Origin: Amycolatopsis sp. NBC_01480
GTDB taxonomy: Bacteria > Actinomycetota > Actinomycetes > Mycobacteriales > Pseudonocardiaceae
Assembly: GCF_036227205.1 (NCBI RefSeq)
Contig: NZ_CP109442.1
Span: forward strand, 4,898,001 to 4,962,000
Reading direction: 5' to 3'
Length of the DNA: 64,000 nt
The notes under the pieces are model-generated. The model saw nothing but the letters and a program-made list of their open reading frames with translations. It was not told the origin of the DNA and did not search any database. The position numbers and the translations under genes were made by a program. Shown here piece after piece: positions 1 to 8,500 of the stretch (position 1 is the first letter of the stretch; the number at the start of each line of letters is the position of its first letter).

Positions 1-245
1 AGGACAAGCTGTTGAACCTCGCGTTGCGCGGCTGGGGACTGACGCGCGATCAGCCGGCAGGCCCGGCAGGCGGGTCCGGGTGCCGTGGTGGTGAGAGACA
101 TCTCGACCTGGTGCCCGCACACCGCGATCACCGGGACGCCTTGCTCCCGGGCCGCCTGAAATGCCTCATCGGTGACCTCGTGTTCATGCGCGTCACCCGC
201 GCAGGTGCAGCGTGAGGTCCATAAGCGATCGGCTTTGCTGGTCAT
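1..245 (-). CDS. Small cysteine-rich protein, 3' end beyond window edge
   Basis: An open frame runs from ATG at 245 off the left edge (81 codons visible, no stop). The N-terminal part has a C-T-C pair, and a second pair (C-R-A-C) lies near residue 63, so a small zinc-binding fold is plausible. A GATGAGGTG-like ribosome site lies about 8 bases upstream of the ATG. I do not recognise the family; short Cys-rich proteins like this are common on actinomycete plasmids and in accessory regions. The opposite-strand frame over the same bases has a random-looking composition. Confidence 0.5.
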   Translation of the reverse strand, partial: MTSKADRLWTSRCTCAGDAHEHEVTDEAFQAAREQGVPVIAVCGHQVEMSLTTTAPGPACRACRLIARQSPAAQREVQQLV

Positions 246-256
246 GTCGGAACACC

Positions 257-637
257 TCATCGAGGGAATGGAAGGCGGCGGAGGTGGCAGGTCGGGGCGC
301 TGCCACCTCCGCCGCCGCTGATGGGCGGCAGGCGAACGAGGGTGCCTGGGCGCGCAACTCCGCAGATCCGGGGTGCGTCAGCCGTCGGGCTCAACCTCGT
401 CCGCCCGCCACCAGGGATCCCCGGTGGCGCCTGCGTGCCAGCACGCGCGCCGGGGTGGCTGATCACGGCGTCCGCAACACCGGTATCGACCCTCATCGCC
501 TCGCCCGTACCGGCGGGCGGATAACCGGCGCGGCCACGGGAGTTCAGCGTTCGGCGCCCGCAGCGCGCTTCTGGGTGACCGGCACGCTGGCGACCCGCCG
601 GACCGTGACCGTGGGGTCCCACGACGGACATGCTCAC
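257..637 (-). CDS. Possible small Gly/Pro/Arg-rich protein
   Basis: This 126-residue frame begins inside an ATGA overlap with the stop of the upstream membrane-protein gene, the arrangement used for translational coupling throughout this window. That is the only support: the composition is rich in Gly, Pro and Arg, no domain is visible, and overlapping frames on the plus strand are also open. It could equally be non-coding 3' sequence of the upstream gene. Confidence 0.25.
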   Translation of the reverse strand: MSMSVVGPHGHGPAGRQRAGHPEARCGRRTLNSRGRAGYPPAGTGEAMRVDTGVADAVISHPGARAGTQAPPGIPGGGRTRLSPTADAPRICGVARPGTLVRLPPISGGGGGSAPTCHLRRLPFPR

Positions 638-1155
638 GCCACCGACTTCGCGCTCGACACAGGCCTGGGCCGTGGGCGCAGGCCCCGGTAGGGCCGGTTA
701 CGCGACGGGCGCCGCTGCTCCGGAATACCCCACACAGAGATCGGCTCAGGTTCTGGCGCCGTGTCGGCGATGACCGCGAATCCGGTGGTCACCGCGTTCG
801 CGTTCTCGTCCTCCACGGTGGGCCAATCCTCCGCAGACACCGAAGCCACCAGCCGCGCGTCCTCCTCGGCGGCGCGCCGCCTGGCGGACTCCTCCGCCCT
901 CGCACAGAACTCCTGCCGGAAGGCGGCTTCCCGCTGCAGTTGCCATTCGAGGTGGTCACGAGCCTGCCGGGCCTGCAGCTGTGCCACCGTCAGGTAGAGC
1001 GAGCCCGCCGCCGTAGCCACCAGAGCAGACCGGCGCGCCTTGAACTGCCTACGCAGGAGCCAGCCGGCGCCGATGACAACCAGCGCAGCCACCGCCAAAC
1101 CGGCGACGATGCCCGGCTCCCACGCAGCGAGGGAATCCCCGAACGAACGTTGCAT
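634..1155 (-). CDS. Single-pass membrane protein with charged cytoplasmic tail
   Basis: This 173-residue protein has one clear membrane segment at about residues 14-35, followed by a basic stretch (RRQFKARR). A long Glu/Ala/Arg-rich helix at about 60-105 is likely to form a coiled coil. The C-terminal 60 residues are Pro/Arg-rich and probably disordered. The topology suggests a cytoplasmic helical tail anchored in the membrane. No family is recognised. It is transcribed divergently from the DUF5753 regulator at 1416, and the 260 bases between them hold the palindromic operators described separately. Confidence 0.6.
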   Translation of the reverse strand: MQRSFGDSLAAWEPGIVAGLAVAALVVIGAGWLLRRQFKARRSALVATAAGSLYLTVAQLQARQARDHLEWQLQREAAFRQEFCARAEESARRRAAEEDARLVASVSAEDWPTVEDENANAVTTGFAVIADTAPEPEPISVWGIPEQRRPSRNRPYRGLRPRPRPVSSAKSVA

Positions 1156-1358
1156 GCGATCAACCCCTCAAAGCGGCGGCGCCGAACTCAGCTGCGTCTC
1201 CGCGAATCCGTTGTCGTGGCCAGGCAGGCGGGGACGCCATCGAGGGATGAGGCGGCACCCGCCTGCCTTCGGCTGGCTCGGGACCGGCGAGTGGCGGTTG
1301 CCATGGACGCCACCCGCCTACCGCCTGTCATCAAGCCAACACAACGCACGATAGACCC

Positions 1359-1415
1359 GCGCACGTGCGCTACGCAATATAAAAGTGCGCACGTGCGCGA
1401 ATTAGCGCAAGCGCT
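1359..1415. promoter_or_regulatory. Two identical perfect palindromes plus a third inverted repeat
   Basis: The 12-mer GCGCACGTGCGC occurs twice, at 1359-1370 and 1387-1398, 28 bases centre to centre, and is its own reverse complement. A third inverted repeat, AGCGC-AA-GCGCT, occupies 1404-1415 and touches the first possible start codon at 1416. An AT-rich stretch with TATAAA (about 1378-1383) lies between the first two. The layout fits operators over the divergent promoter region of the XRE regulator at 1416, so autoregulation is the simplest reading. The binding protein is inferred, not shown. Confidence 0.6.
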
Positions 1416-2318
1416 ATGCTCCGGGCCATGCCGACCGCAACCCGAGCAACGCGCCGCCTGGGTGCGTTTCTGAGGAAGAAGCGCGAAGCCGTCCCGCTCA
1501 TCGCAGAGCAGGTCGGCAGGCATCTTGATCAATCGCCGTCGACTGTGAGTCGCTACGAGCTGGGTACGCTGCGCTTGACCTGGCCGGTGATCAAGATGCT
1601 CCTCGCCTTGTACGGCCACACCGAAGAAGGCGACTCGGTCGTTTTGGAAGCCTGGGCGCTCTACCAGGCGACGAAGGACGAACCGAAGCCGGTCCGGCTG
1701 CCCAAGGGTGCATCTCCGGCGTTCCGCCGCCTTGTTCAGGAGACGTTCGTCGCCAAAGGGTTTCGCGAGATCGCCACGAACCTCTTGCCGGGAATGCTTC
1801 AGACCGAGGGCTACATGAGGGCCCTGGCTCAGACGCTCCACGATCCGTCGCGACGTGACGACAAGACCTTCGAGGTTCGGAAATCCCGGCAGCGACGTCT
1901 CGACCCGGCTGACCCGAATCCGATCTTCTATCACGCCGTTCTCGACGAGATTTGCCTGACCAGGCTCGTCGGTGGCCCGGCTGTGATGCTGCCGCAACTC
2001 CGACACGTCCTGCATGTGGCTGAGGATTGGGACAACGTCACCGTTCAGGCCGTGCCCAAGGAGGCTGGCGACTACGGCGCCGCCACCGGCGGCCTCACGA
2101 TCGTCGACTACGAAGAAGGGCAGCCGTCTTGGGCGTACTTCGAGTACCAGGCGGGCGCTGACCTGGTGGAGAATGAGGAGGACGTGCTGCGGTTTGCCAA
2201 ATTGCACGAGGACGCCGCACGTGTCCCGGAGTCGCCCGACGAAGGGGCGATCGCCTTGTCACCCGACGAGACGATCAAGTTCATCCGCCGACAGATTGAG
2301 GTACTGGAAACCAGATGA
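1416..2318 (+). CDS. XRE-family regulator with DUF5753 domain
   Basis: The N-terminal 70 residues form a lambda-repressor-like helix-turn-helix (QSPSTVSRYELG region). The rest matches the DUF5753 (Scr1-associated) domain, including an LLPGMLQTEGYMRAL segment and a C-terminal region near EDWDNVTVQAVP. Such proteins are usually encoded next to a small DUF397 protein and regulate development or stress responses in actinomycetes. ATG codons exist at 1416 and 1428; 1428 (MPTATRATRR) may be the true start because 1416 abuts an inverted repeat. The stop overlaps the ATG of the DUF397 gene. About 300 residues is normal for the family. Confidence 0.9.
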   Translation: MLRAMPTATRATRRLGAFLRKKREAVPLIAEQVGRHLDQSPSTVSRYELGTLRLTWPVIKMLLALYGHTEEGDSVVLEAWALYQATKDEPKPVRLPKGASPAFRRLVQETFVAKGFREIATNLLPGMLQTEGYMRALAQTLHDPSRRDDKTFEVRKSRQRRLDPADPNPIFYHAVLDEICLTRLVGGPAVMLPQLRHVLHVAEDWDNVTVQAVPKEAGDYGAATGGLTIVDYEEGQPSWAYFEYQAGADLVENEEDVLRFAKLHEDAARVPESPDEGAIALSPDETIKFIRRQIEVLETR

Positions 2319-2536
2319 GCAACCCCACGCACGACGCACCTGAGGCGTGGATCACGAGCAGCTACTCCGGGAACGACTCTGCCACCACGAACTGTGTCGA
2401 AGTCGGTTTCGGTAAGGCTGGCGCCCACGTGCGCGACAGCAAAGACCCTGAGGGAGGGTCCTTCTACCTTCCGGCCGAGGCCTGGACACAGCTCCTGGCT
2501 ATCGCGTCGAAGATCCAGGTCCCTCCCGCCGAGTAG
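2315..2536 (+). CDS. DUF397 domain protein, partner of the XRE regulator
   Basis: This 73-residue protein has the signature of the family: an ITSSYSG start region, NCVEV, a VRDSKDPEGG turn and an F-Y-L-P-x-x-A-W helix near the end. DUF397 proteins act with DUF5753 XRE regulators, in studied cases as antagonists. Here the ATG lies inside an ATGA overlap with the regulator's stop, so the pair is translationally coupled. A strong hairpin terminator follows 15 bases after the stop. Confidence 0.92.
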   Translation: MSNPTHDAPEAWITSSYSGNDSATTNCVEVGFGKAGAHVRDSKDPEGGSFYLPAEAWTQLLAIASKIQVPPAE

Positions 2537-2550
2537 CCGACGCACCGACT

Positions 2551-2588
2551 AGGGGCGGGTCCCAACGTAAGCCCGGGGACCCGCCCCT
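2551..2588. terminator. Bidirectional rho-independent-like hairpin
   Basis: The arms AGGGGCGGGTCCC (2551-2563) and GGGACCCGCCCCT (2576-2588) are perfectly complementary over 13 bases with a 12-base loop. The hairpin lies between the convergent DUF397 gene and the Imm1 immunity gene. There is no U-tract, which is common for actinomycete terminators. Confidence 0.8.
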
Positions 2589-2672
2589 TGCTGCGATCGG
2601 GCCGCCTGGCGCTGGCTTCTCCAAGCCCAGTCGGTGCGCCGGGGTGCGTTGTCCTGGTTGGAGTCCACGTGC

Positions 2673-3080
2673 TTAGGCGTCCTGCCAGGCGACGCCGGTG
2701 GGTCGGGTTCCGCCGATCCGTAGGAACTCGTGGGCAGCCTCCCTGGCATCCGCAGCGGGGATTTCCGCGTCATCAGGAAACTCGGTGTCGGCGGACATGC
2801 AGTAGTACAGGACGCCACCCTCGGGAGCAGTGAACCGCTGCTTCGTGGCCCTGCTGGTGGAGCCGCCCATGTCGTCCAGCCCGGCGTAGCGCAGGACGCC
2901 GCGATCCCCGTTGAGCCCCACTGCGAACTCGACCTGCTTCGGCTCGTCCGCGTCGTAGAACTGAACCAGTGCCGGGCCGTCGAGCGCAGCCACCGCGTCG
3001 AGCACGGCATCCAGCTCGGCCGGTGTCTCCACGATCGTCCCCTCGTCCGCGTCCTCGTCCCACCACGCTTCGAGCTTCAC
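2673..3080 (-). CDS. Imm1-family immunity protein
   Basis: This 135-residue acidic protein matches the Imm1 pattern: a repeated Asp/Glu-rich N-terminus, a V-Q-F-Y-D central strand, a GDRGVLRYAG turn, and YYCMSADTEFP preceding a C-terminal helix with AHEFLRIGGTRPTGVAW. Imm1 proteins neutralise polymorphic toxins, in actinomycetes very often DddA-like deaminases. Its ATG overlaps the stop of the deaminase gene upstream (ATGA at 3077-3080), which fixes the start and implies co-translation with the toxin. Confidence 0.88.
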   Translation of the reverse strand: MKLEAWWDEDADEGTIVETPAELDAVLDAVAALDGPALVQFYDADEPKQVEFAVGLNGDRGVLRYAGLDDMGGSTSRATKQRFTAPEGGVLYYCMSADTEFPDDAEIPAADAREAAHEFLRIGGTRPTGVAWQDA

Positions 3081-3811
3081 AGCGTCGCCCCTCCGGTGTA
3101 GCGCTTGATGATCCGCGTACCTGCCGGAGACTCACCATAGACGGTCAGGGCCGACTCCTCCGGTAGAAGCGCGGGGATCACCTTGTCGCAGCTCCAGGGC
3201 CCTTTGCACGGCACGTTGTTGATCGTCAAGGTGACGTCGGTGAGGCTGTTCGCCGCCATGTGCGCCGCGATCTTCGTCTCCACATGCGCGGCCACCGCGC
3301 CGTTCGCGATACCGAGGCCAGCCAACTGGTACTCGTCCTGCCTGCTCACGATGGCCTGCATGCCAGCAGCTCCGTCGCCCGCGGCCCAGCGGCCGTGGGT
3401 CTTCTGCCCGCTCCTCGGCTGCACCGGCGGCGCCACCTCCTGCCGGGCTTTCCTCACGTGCTCCGGCTCGTTCCGCGGCCCCGGCGGAACTGAAGGCGCC
3501 GGCGGCTTCGGCTCAACGCGCGGAGTGGTGGTCGCGGCGGAATCCCCGGCAAGCCCGGCCGCATACGCCGCGAGGTCCGCCGAGACCCGGCTTAGCAAGC
3601 CCATGATCCCGGGGATCGCCTGCGCTGCCTCCGCCGCCAGCCCCATCGCCTGGCCGACCTCATCGGCGGCGGTGCCCTGCGCTGCCAGCTCGAGCAGGCG
3701 TTGGAACTCGGCCAGCGGCTCCCCCGCGCTCGTGAGGTGCTTCGTCGCCACGTTGACCTTCTCGACCGTCCCGCTGACGGGATCGACAACCTCCGCTCCA
3801 ACCCCCGCCAT
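3077..3811 (-). CDS. DddA-like (SCP1.201-type) cytidine deaminase toxin
   Basis: The protein has 244 residues from ATG 3811, which is preceded by a GGAGGGG ribosome site. Residues 1-90 are an Ala-rich helical region resembling the N-termini of ESX/WXG-exported proteins. Residues 91-140 are a Pro-rich linker and 145-244 form the toxin domain. The deaminase signature is complete: HVE (H176, E178) for zinc and proton transfer and C-x5-C (C202, C208) as zinc ligands, followed by the LLPEESALTV strand typical of the SCP1.201/DddA family. DddA deaminates cytosine in double-stranded DNA; whether this one prefers DNA cannot be read here. No signal peptide is present, so export, if any, would be through a specialised system. 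The Imm1 gene follows with overlap. Confidence 0.88.
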   Translation of the reverse strand: MAGVGAEVVDPVSGTVEKVNVATKHLTSAGEPLAEFQRLLELAAQGTAADEVGQAMGLAAEAAQAIPGIMGLLSRVSADLAAYAAGLAGDSAATTTPRVEPKPPAPSVPPGPRNEPEHVRKARQEVAPPVQPRSGQKTHGRWAAGDGAAGMQAIVSRQDEYQLAGLGIANGAVAAHVETKIAAHMAANSLTDVTLTINNVPCKGPWSCDKVIPALLPEESALTVYGESPAGTRIIKRYTGGATL

Positions 3812-3846
3812 CGAGCCCCTCCGAACAGCTTCTGCCGGCCCTGCTG

Positions 3847-4110
3847 TCACCCGGGCAAGTCGAACTCCCCATCCCGAACGCCTTTCACGAACGCGTCCCA
3901 CTCCGAAGGCGTGAACACGAGCGTGACCCCGACCGTCCTCGACTGCCGCAGCGCTACGTAGGTGACTCCGTCGCTGTGTGGCACGAACGCGTACTCGGCC
4001 CAATCCTCGACGTCACCCGCATCCGCTGGGGCCGTCGAACGCCACTCGACCTGATCGAGGTCCAGTTCGTGCCGAACGTGGGCCTTGTCATCGGCCGGCG
4101 GAGTACTCAT
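3847..4110 (-). CDS. DUF397 domain protein without adjacent XRE partner
   Basis: The C-terminal half reads VTYVALRQS...LVFTPSEWDAFVKGVRDGEFD, the DUF397 consensus. ATG at 4110 is preferred over GTG at 4119 because a GGTGACG site sits six bases before it; the protein is then 87 residues. It lies 35 bases upstream of the toxin gene in the same direction, so it may share its promoter. Whether it acts with the regulator at 1416 or with a distant XRE protein cannot be told. Confidence 0.8.
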   Translation of the reverse strand: MSTPPADDKAHVRHELDLDQVEWRSTAPADAGDVEDWAEYAFVPHSDGVTYVALRQSRTVGVTLVFTPSEWDAFVKGVRDGEFDLPG

Positions 4111-4353
4111 GAACGTCACCGTAGAACATGACTACGACCGACGAACGAGCCCACGTCGGCGATCTCGTCCCACTGGCCGAAGAGCACGACGAAGTGACGT
4201 GAAGCAGTTTCCTGCAAAGGAGGGCGGGCTCAGCGCACGAGGGGGAGGGATGCGCCAAGCCCGCGTGGTCGAGCGTAGCGGCCAGAAGCCACGTTCCGGG
4301 CGAGCGTCGCCTTCAGCTGTCTCGCCCGGCGGCGCCCGATCGGGCTCACCCGG

Positions 4354-5013
4354 GTGAGGTCCATCTCTGGACTGGGCCGTTCGATACCTTGCATACTCGA
4401 ACGCGTGAGCGAGTTAGGCACGGTGGGTACCGCCCCGGACCCCGGCTACCCGTTTCGCGCCCCAGGCCCTCACGCACGGTGTCTGAACGGCCACTCGCTC
4501 GACCTCGCTGGTCAAACCTTGCCGTATTACCACGTCCTGGACTTGGATGCCACGCTGTGTAACCTTTGCATCGAACTCCGGCTCGACCGGCCGGGGTGGT
4601 TCCCCCTCGACCACACCGCGGTCCGTCGCGTCGATGTTCCGCGGAAGTACCACCGCCCGATCGTCGAACTGGTCGCACATCCACCGGACCAGCCCGCCGG
4701 CGTCGGCTACATCGCGCTGCAGATCAGCGAGCGCAGCGTCGCGGACATCGACGTACAGATGTGCGGCATCGACCGGCGCGGCGTCATCGAGCAGATCCGC
4801 GTGGACGATACCTACCGTCGACGGCGTATCGGCACGCTCCTGGTCGCCGCTGTCCTCGCGCGCGGCCCAGGATTCCAGTGGTCGACGACGAAGGTCGACA
4901 ACTCGGTGAGCGCGCGAGCGTTCTGGGCATCCCAGCAGTCCGCCAGGTCGCTGAGCCTTGGCAGGCCGGACTATTGCCCACACATGAAGATCGTGAACGG
5001 GGAAGGTCTTTAG
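4354..5013 (+). CDS. Zinc-ribbon plus GNAT-like acetyltransferase
   Basis: Up to 219 residues from GTG 4354; GTG 4405 gives a shorter form that may be leaderless, since CTTGCATACT lies just upstream. The N-terminal third has possible metal ligands (RCLNGH, then CNLC). The C-terminal part has a GNAT acetyl-CoA loop: VDDTYRRRRIGTLLVAAVLA, with the R/Q-x-x-G-x-G/A turn read as RRRIGT, followed by NSVSARAFWASQ, the usual terminal helix. The substrate is unknown. It is convergent with the GNAT gene at 5090. Confidence 0.6.
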   Translation: MRSISGLGRSIPCILERVSELGTVGTAPDPGYPFRAPGPHARCLNGHSLDLAGQTLPYYHVLDLDATLCNLCIELRLDRPGWFPLDHTAVRRVDVPRKYHRPIVELVAHPPDQPAGVGYIALQISERSVADIDVQMCGIDRRGVIEQIRVDDTYRRRRIGTLLVAAVLARGPGFQWSTTKVDNSVSARAFWASQQSARSLSLGRPDYCPHMKIVNGEGL

Positions 5014-5089
5014 CGCGGTGGTCGGCGTCGCTTCCCAGAGACGGCCTGCGCCAAGGCTCAACCGCGCGGCCTGGCCCAGTGCGTCACGC

Positions 5090-5563
5090 TCAGATCAGGA
5101 GTTCGTAGACGGCACGGTGCTTGCCGGGTCCTTTGTAGTCACTGATGACGGACACGCCCTCGATCGTCTGATCGCCGGGGACGTTGGTGAAACCTCGTCG
5201 TGTCCAGGTGGTGTGGGCTGTGGTGTTGTCGGGTTCGGAGGTGAGGTAAAGCCTGCGGGCGCCGAGAAGTTGGCTGCGTTCGCGGACCGCGTTCAGCAGG
5301 GCGGTGGTGACACCGGCGCGGCGGTGCTCGGGGTGGGCGATGACGTCCTGGAGATAGACGTCGTCGGGATTGTCTTGGCTGCGGAAGGCCATGATCGCGC
5401 CGACGAGGTGATCGCCGTCGCGGGCGATCGGGCAGGTGGTGGAGAACAGGGTGGCGTAGAGCCAGTAGTCGGAGGCGGTGCGTGGCCGGATGTAGGGCGC
5501 GCCGAGGCTCATCAGCTCGATGACGTCGGCGATGTCGTGCTGGGTCAGTGGGCTGATCTTCAT
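5090..5563 (-). CDS. GNAT-family N-acetyltransferase
   Basis: This 157-residue single-domain protein has the full GNAT core: VYLQDVIAHPEHRRAGVTTALL holds the acetyl-CoA-binding R-R-A-G-V-T loop, and TTAHTTWTRRGF is the C-terminal motif. Its ATG overlaps the stop of the giant sensor gene upstream (ATGA, 5560-5563), so the two are co-translated. The acetyl acceptor is unknown. Given the neighbours, a modified nucleotide, nucleoside or the sensor itself are candidates, but this is inference from position only. Confidence 0.88.
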   Translation of the reverse strand: MKISPLTQHDIADVIELMSLGAPYIRPRTASDYWLYATLFSTTCPIARDGDHLVGAIMAFRSQDNPDDVYLQDVIAHPEHRRAGVTTALLNAVRERSQLLGARRLYLTSEPDNTTAHTTWTRRGFTNVPGDQTIEGVSVISDYKGPGKHRAVYELLI

Positions 5564-8500
5564 CGGTGCCTTTCGCTGAGGTGGACCAGTTCGACGAGGT
5601 TCTTGGCGGCAGTCGCGGGGTCGAGGGCGTCGACGACGCTGCGGCCGACGATGAGGATGTCCCAGTCCGGGCTGGCCAGCACCGCGGAGTCCGTGGTACT
5701 GAAGCCTCCGCTGACGGCGACGGGGAGCGCGGTCCAGTGCCGTAGTTCGCGTGCGACGTCGAGCGGGGTGGTGCTGCCGATGCCGACATCGATGTTGGTG
5801 GTGACGGTGAAGCCGTCGACGCCGGCGCGTTCCATCTCGGTGATCCAGCGGTGGCTGGCCTTCACCGGAACGTCGAGGAGGATGGGGACGGCGAGGCGGC
5901 GGCCGGCATCGACGGCGGCACGGACGCTGGCGGTGGTGGCCGGTCCGATCAGCTGGACGATGTCCGCGCCGGCTTGAGCCGCGAGCACGACCTGGTCACG
6001 GCCCCAGTCCGCGGACATCATCTCGGCGATCACCGGTGTGTCCTCGACGGCGCTCTTGATCTGCTCGATGGCCCTGACACCTGCTTCTTTGATCAGCGGG
6101 TCGCCGACCTCGATGAAGTCCGCGCCGGCGTCGGCCGCAGCTTCGGCGATCTGCACGGCGCCGGCAACGTCGTGCAGATCGAGTGCGATCTGCACCGACC
6201 GGTGGTTGCGGATGCGGCGGTACCGCTCGCGGACGCGACGCGGGTCGTCGTCCTCGGCAGGGTCGGTCATCGCGGCGTGTTCGGCTTCGCGGCGCACCAG
6301 CCACCGGTCGCTGCGCCGTCCGCCGTCGATGAGCCGGTCACGGACGTAGTCCGGAGGGGTGAGATGCCCGGTCCGGATCTCCCGCAGGATGGTGACGATC
6401 GCGCGGGGGTCGTGTGCGAAAGCGGCGGCCTCCTCGTTCGAGGCCGCCGCGTCACGGGGTGGCGCATGGAGAATACGGAGACGATCTTGGCTTGGACGGA
6501 TGTGGCCGGGTGTTCGCGACCACGCTGGTTCGGTGGCCAGGATGTCCAGCGCGGCCTGGATGAGGTCGGGTCGTCGGGAGGGAAGTCCCAGCCGGTCCAG
6601 GCCTTGCAGCGCGCGCTCACGCACGTGCCAGTTGTCGTCGTTGAGCAGCACCGTCAGGTGCGTCACCGCGGCGTGGCCGGGTGCGCGTCCGACATCGGGA
6701 GCGATGGCCGCGCGGACCTTGTAGTCGGTGTCGTGCACGAGCCTGGTCATGACGGTCAGCCCGGTGTCGTCGACCGATACGGTGTCGTCGCCGAGCGCTT
6801 CGGCCAGGGCCGCGCGGACGCGCCAATCGGTGTGGCTGAGGAAGATCTCCAGGGTGCTGTTCGCGGCGTCGGCGAAGAAGAGATAGAAGTGGCGGGCGAA
6901 AAACGTTGCCTCGGCGCCGTCAGCAAGGTTCGCGAGGTCGAGGAAGGTGTACGCGTCGGTGCTGTCGAAGTTCTCCTCGACGAACGACGTGACCTCGGCC
7001 CACAGCGTCACACCGAACTGCCGAAGCAGAGCCAGCAGCCACCGGTAGCGGCCGGGACCAAGCGCGTGGTGCAGGCGCGGGTTCCCCAGCAGGGCACGGC
7101 TGAGCGCGGGATCGTTGTCGTGCTCCGCGCGAGCAGCACAGGAGCGCAGGACTTCGGGTGTCAGGAACCGTGCCTGGCCGGCCACCGACATCATCAGAGG
7201 CACGGTGGTTCTCAGTGATGCGGTGGGCGCGGTCGCGATCGCCTCCAGCAGAGCGGGGGCGAGCAGATCGAGGCGCTCGAGGACGAGGGCGAACATGCTG
7301 CGGGCCGCGCCGGACGTTGATGCGCGGTCGGCCAGTTCATTGAGCGCTTGCACGGCTGCGACCGAGCGTCCCTGGCGATGGAGCAGATCGGCAATCCGAG
7401 TGCTGAGGAAAAATTCGCGCAGGACGTCGTGGGAGAACTCCACCTGCCGGTGCTGGGTCACCCGCAGCAGCGTTGCAGGCAGATCGGACGGCAGCTCGGG
7501 AACCGGGTGGGCCCCGTCGTCGAGGACGTTCAGCGCGGCGGGGAGATCGTCGTGACCGTAGCGGTGCGCAAGCTCGGTGAGCAGCGGGAAGTAGCGCTCG
7601 GTGCCGTCGGTGCCCAGGACGCGGCGCACGCAGTGATCCACGAGCGCGTAAGCACCGAGGTCGCCTCCGCCGGCCAGCGGTGGAGCGGCAAGAGCGAGCT
7701 TCATGTACAAGGGCGTGCGCACCAGATGCTGAATGCCCGCAGAGAGGCTGTCGAACGATGCGCCCGCGGCCCGCTCCCAGTGCGCGCGAGCTTCCCCGAC
7801 CGGCCAGGGAGACAAGGCGTGACGCTCGTCGGCCGGAGTGAACAGGGAGGCATGCAGCAGCGGGTGGGCAGTGGTCTCAATCGCAGGCGGGGTTCGCACG
7901 GTCAGCAGGAACCGCAGCGCGGAGGCTGTGGCCTGGCGGAGAATCGCGTCGATCTGGCGGCCTACTGTCGCGAATGCCTCGTGGCTGGCGATGCCATCGA
8001 CGAGCACGAGGCAGGGCCGGGTGAGCCGGGCGCTGTGTTCTTCCAGGGTGAGCAACGCGTCGTCGCCGCGTGGAATCGAGGCGTAGCGCAGGATCTCGGC
8101 TGCGATGTCCACTGTGGACATTTCCCAGCTGCCCACGGTCAGCAGTTGGCAGTCGGCCTCACGGGTGAACTGCTGGGCCAGGTGCCGGGTCAGGCTGGTT
8201 TTCCCGATGCCGGCCGAGCCGGACACGAGGAAGACACGTGCCGAGGACTCCAGGAACAGCCGGGCGGAGCCGACGACACCGGCTGGCGGGGTGTACGGGA
8301 GCGGAGCACCGGGCTCCGAATCGACAGTAGCCAGGATCGCGGCCGTCCTGACGGCCGACCCTGCACCGAGCCGGTGCACGACGACACCGCGCTCCTGATC
8401 GAATCGCTCCCGCCTGTCCGGTTCCAGGCGGCCGAGTTCCACATCGAGAACCTCGACCGTCTCGTGCTGCAGGGGTGCTGCCCGCTGCGGTTTCTCCCAG

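Noticed and set aside
5018..5977. 319-codon plus-strand frame antisense to the GNAT and sensor genes
   Set aside because: Gly/Val/Asp-rich shadow frame of the minus-strand genes, no domain and no ribosome site.
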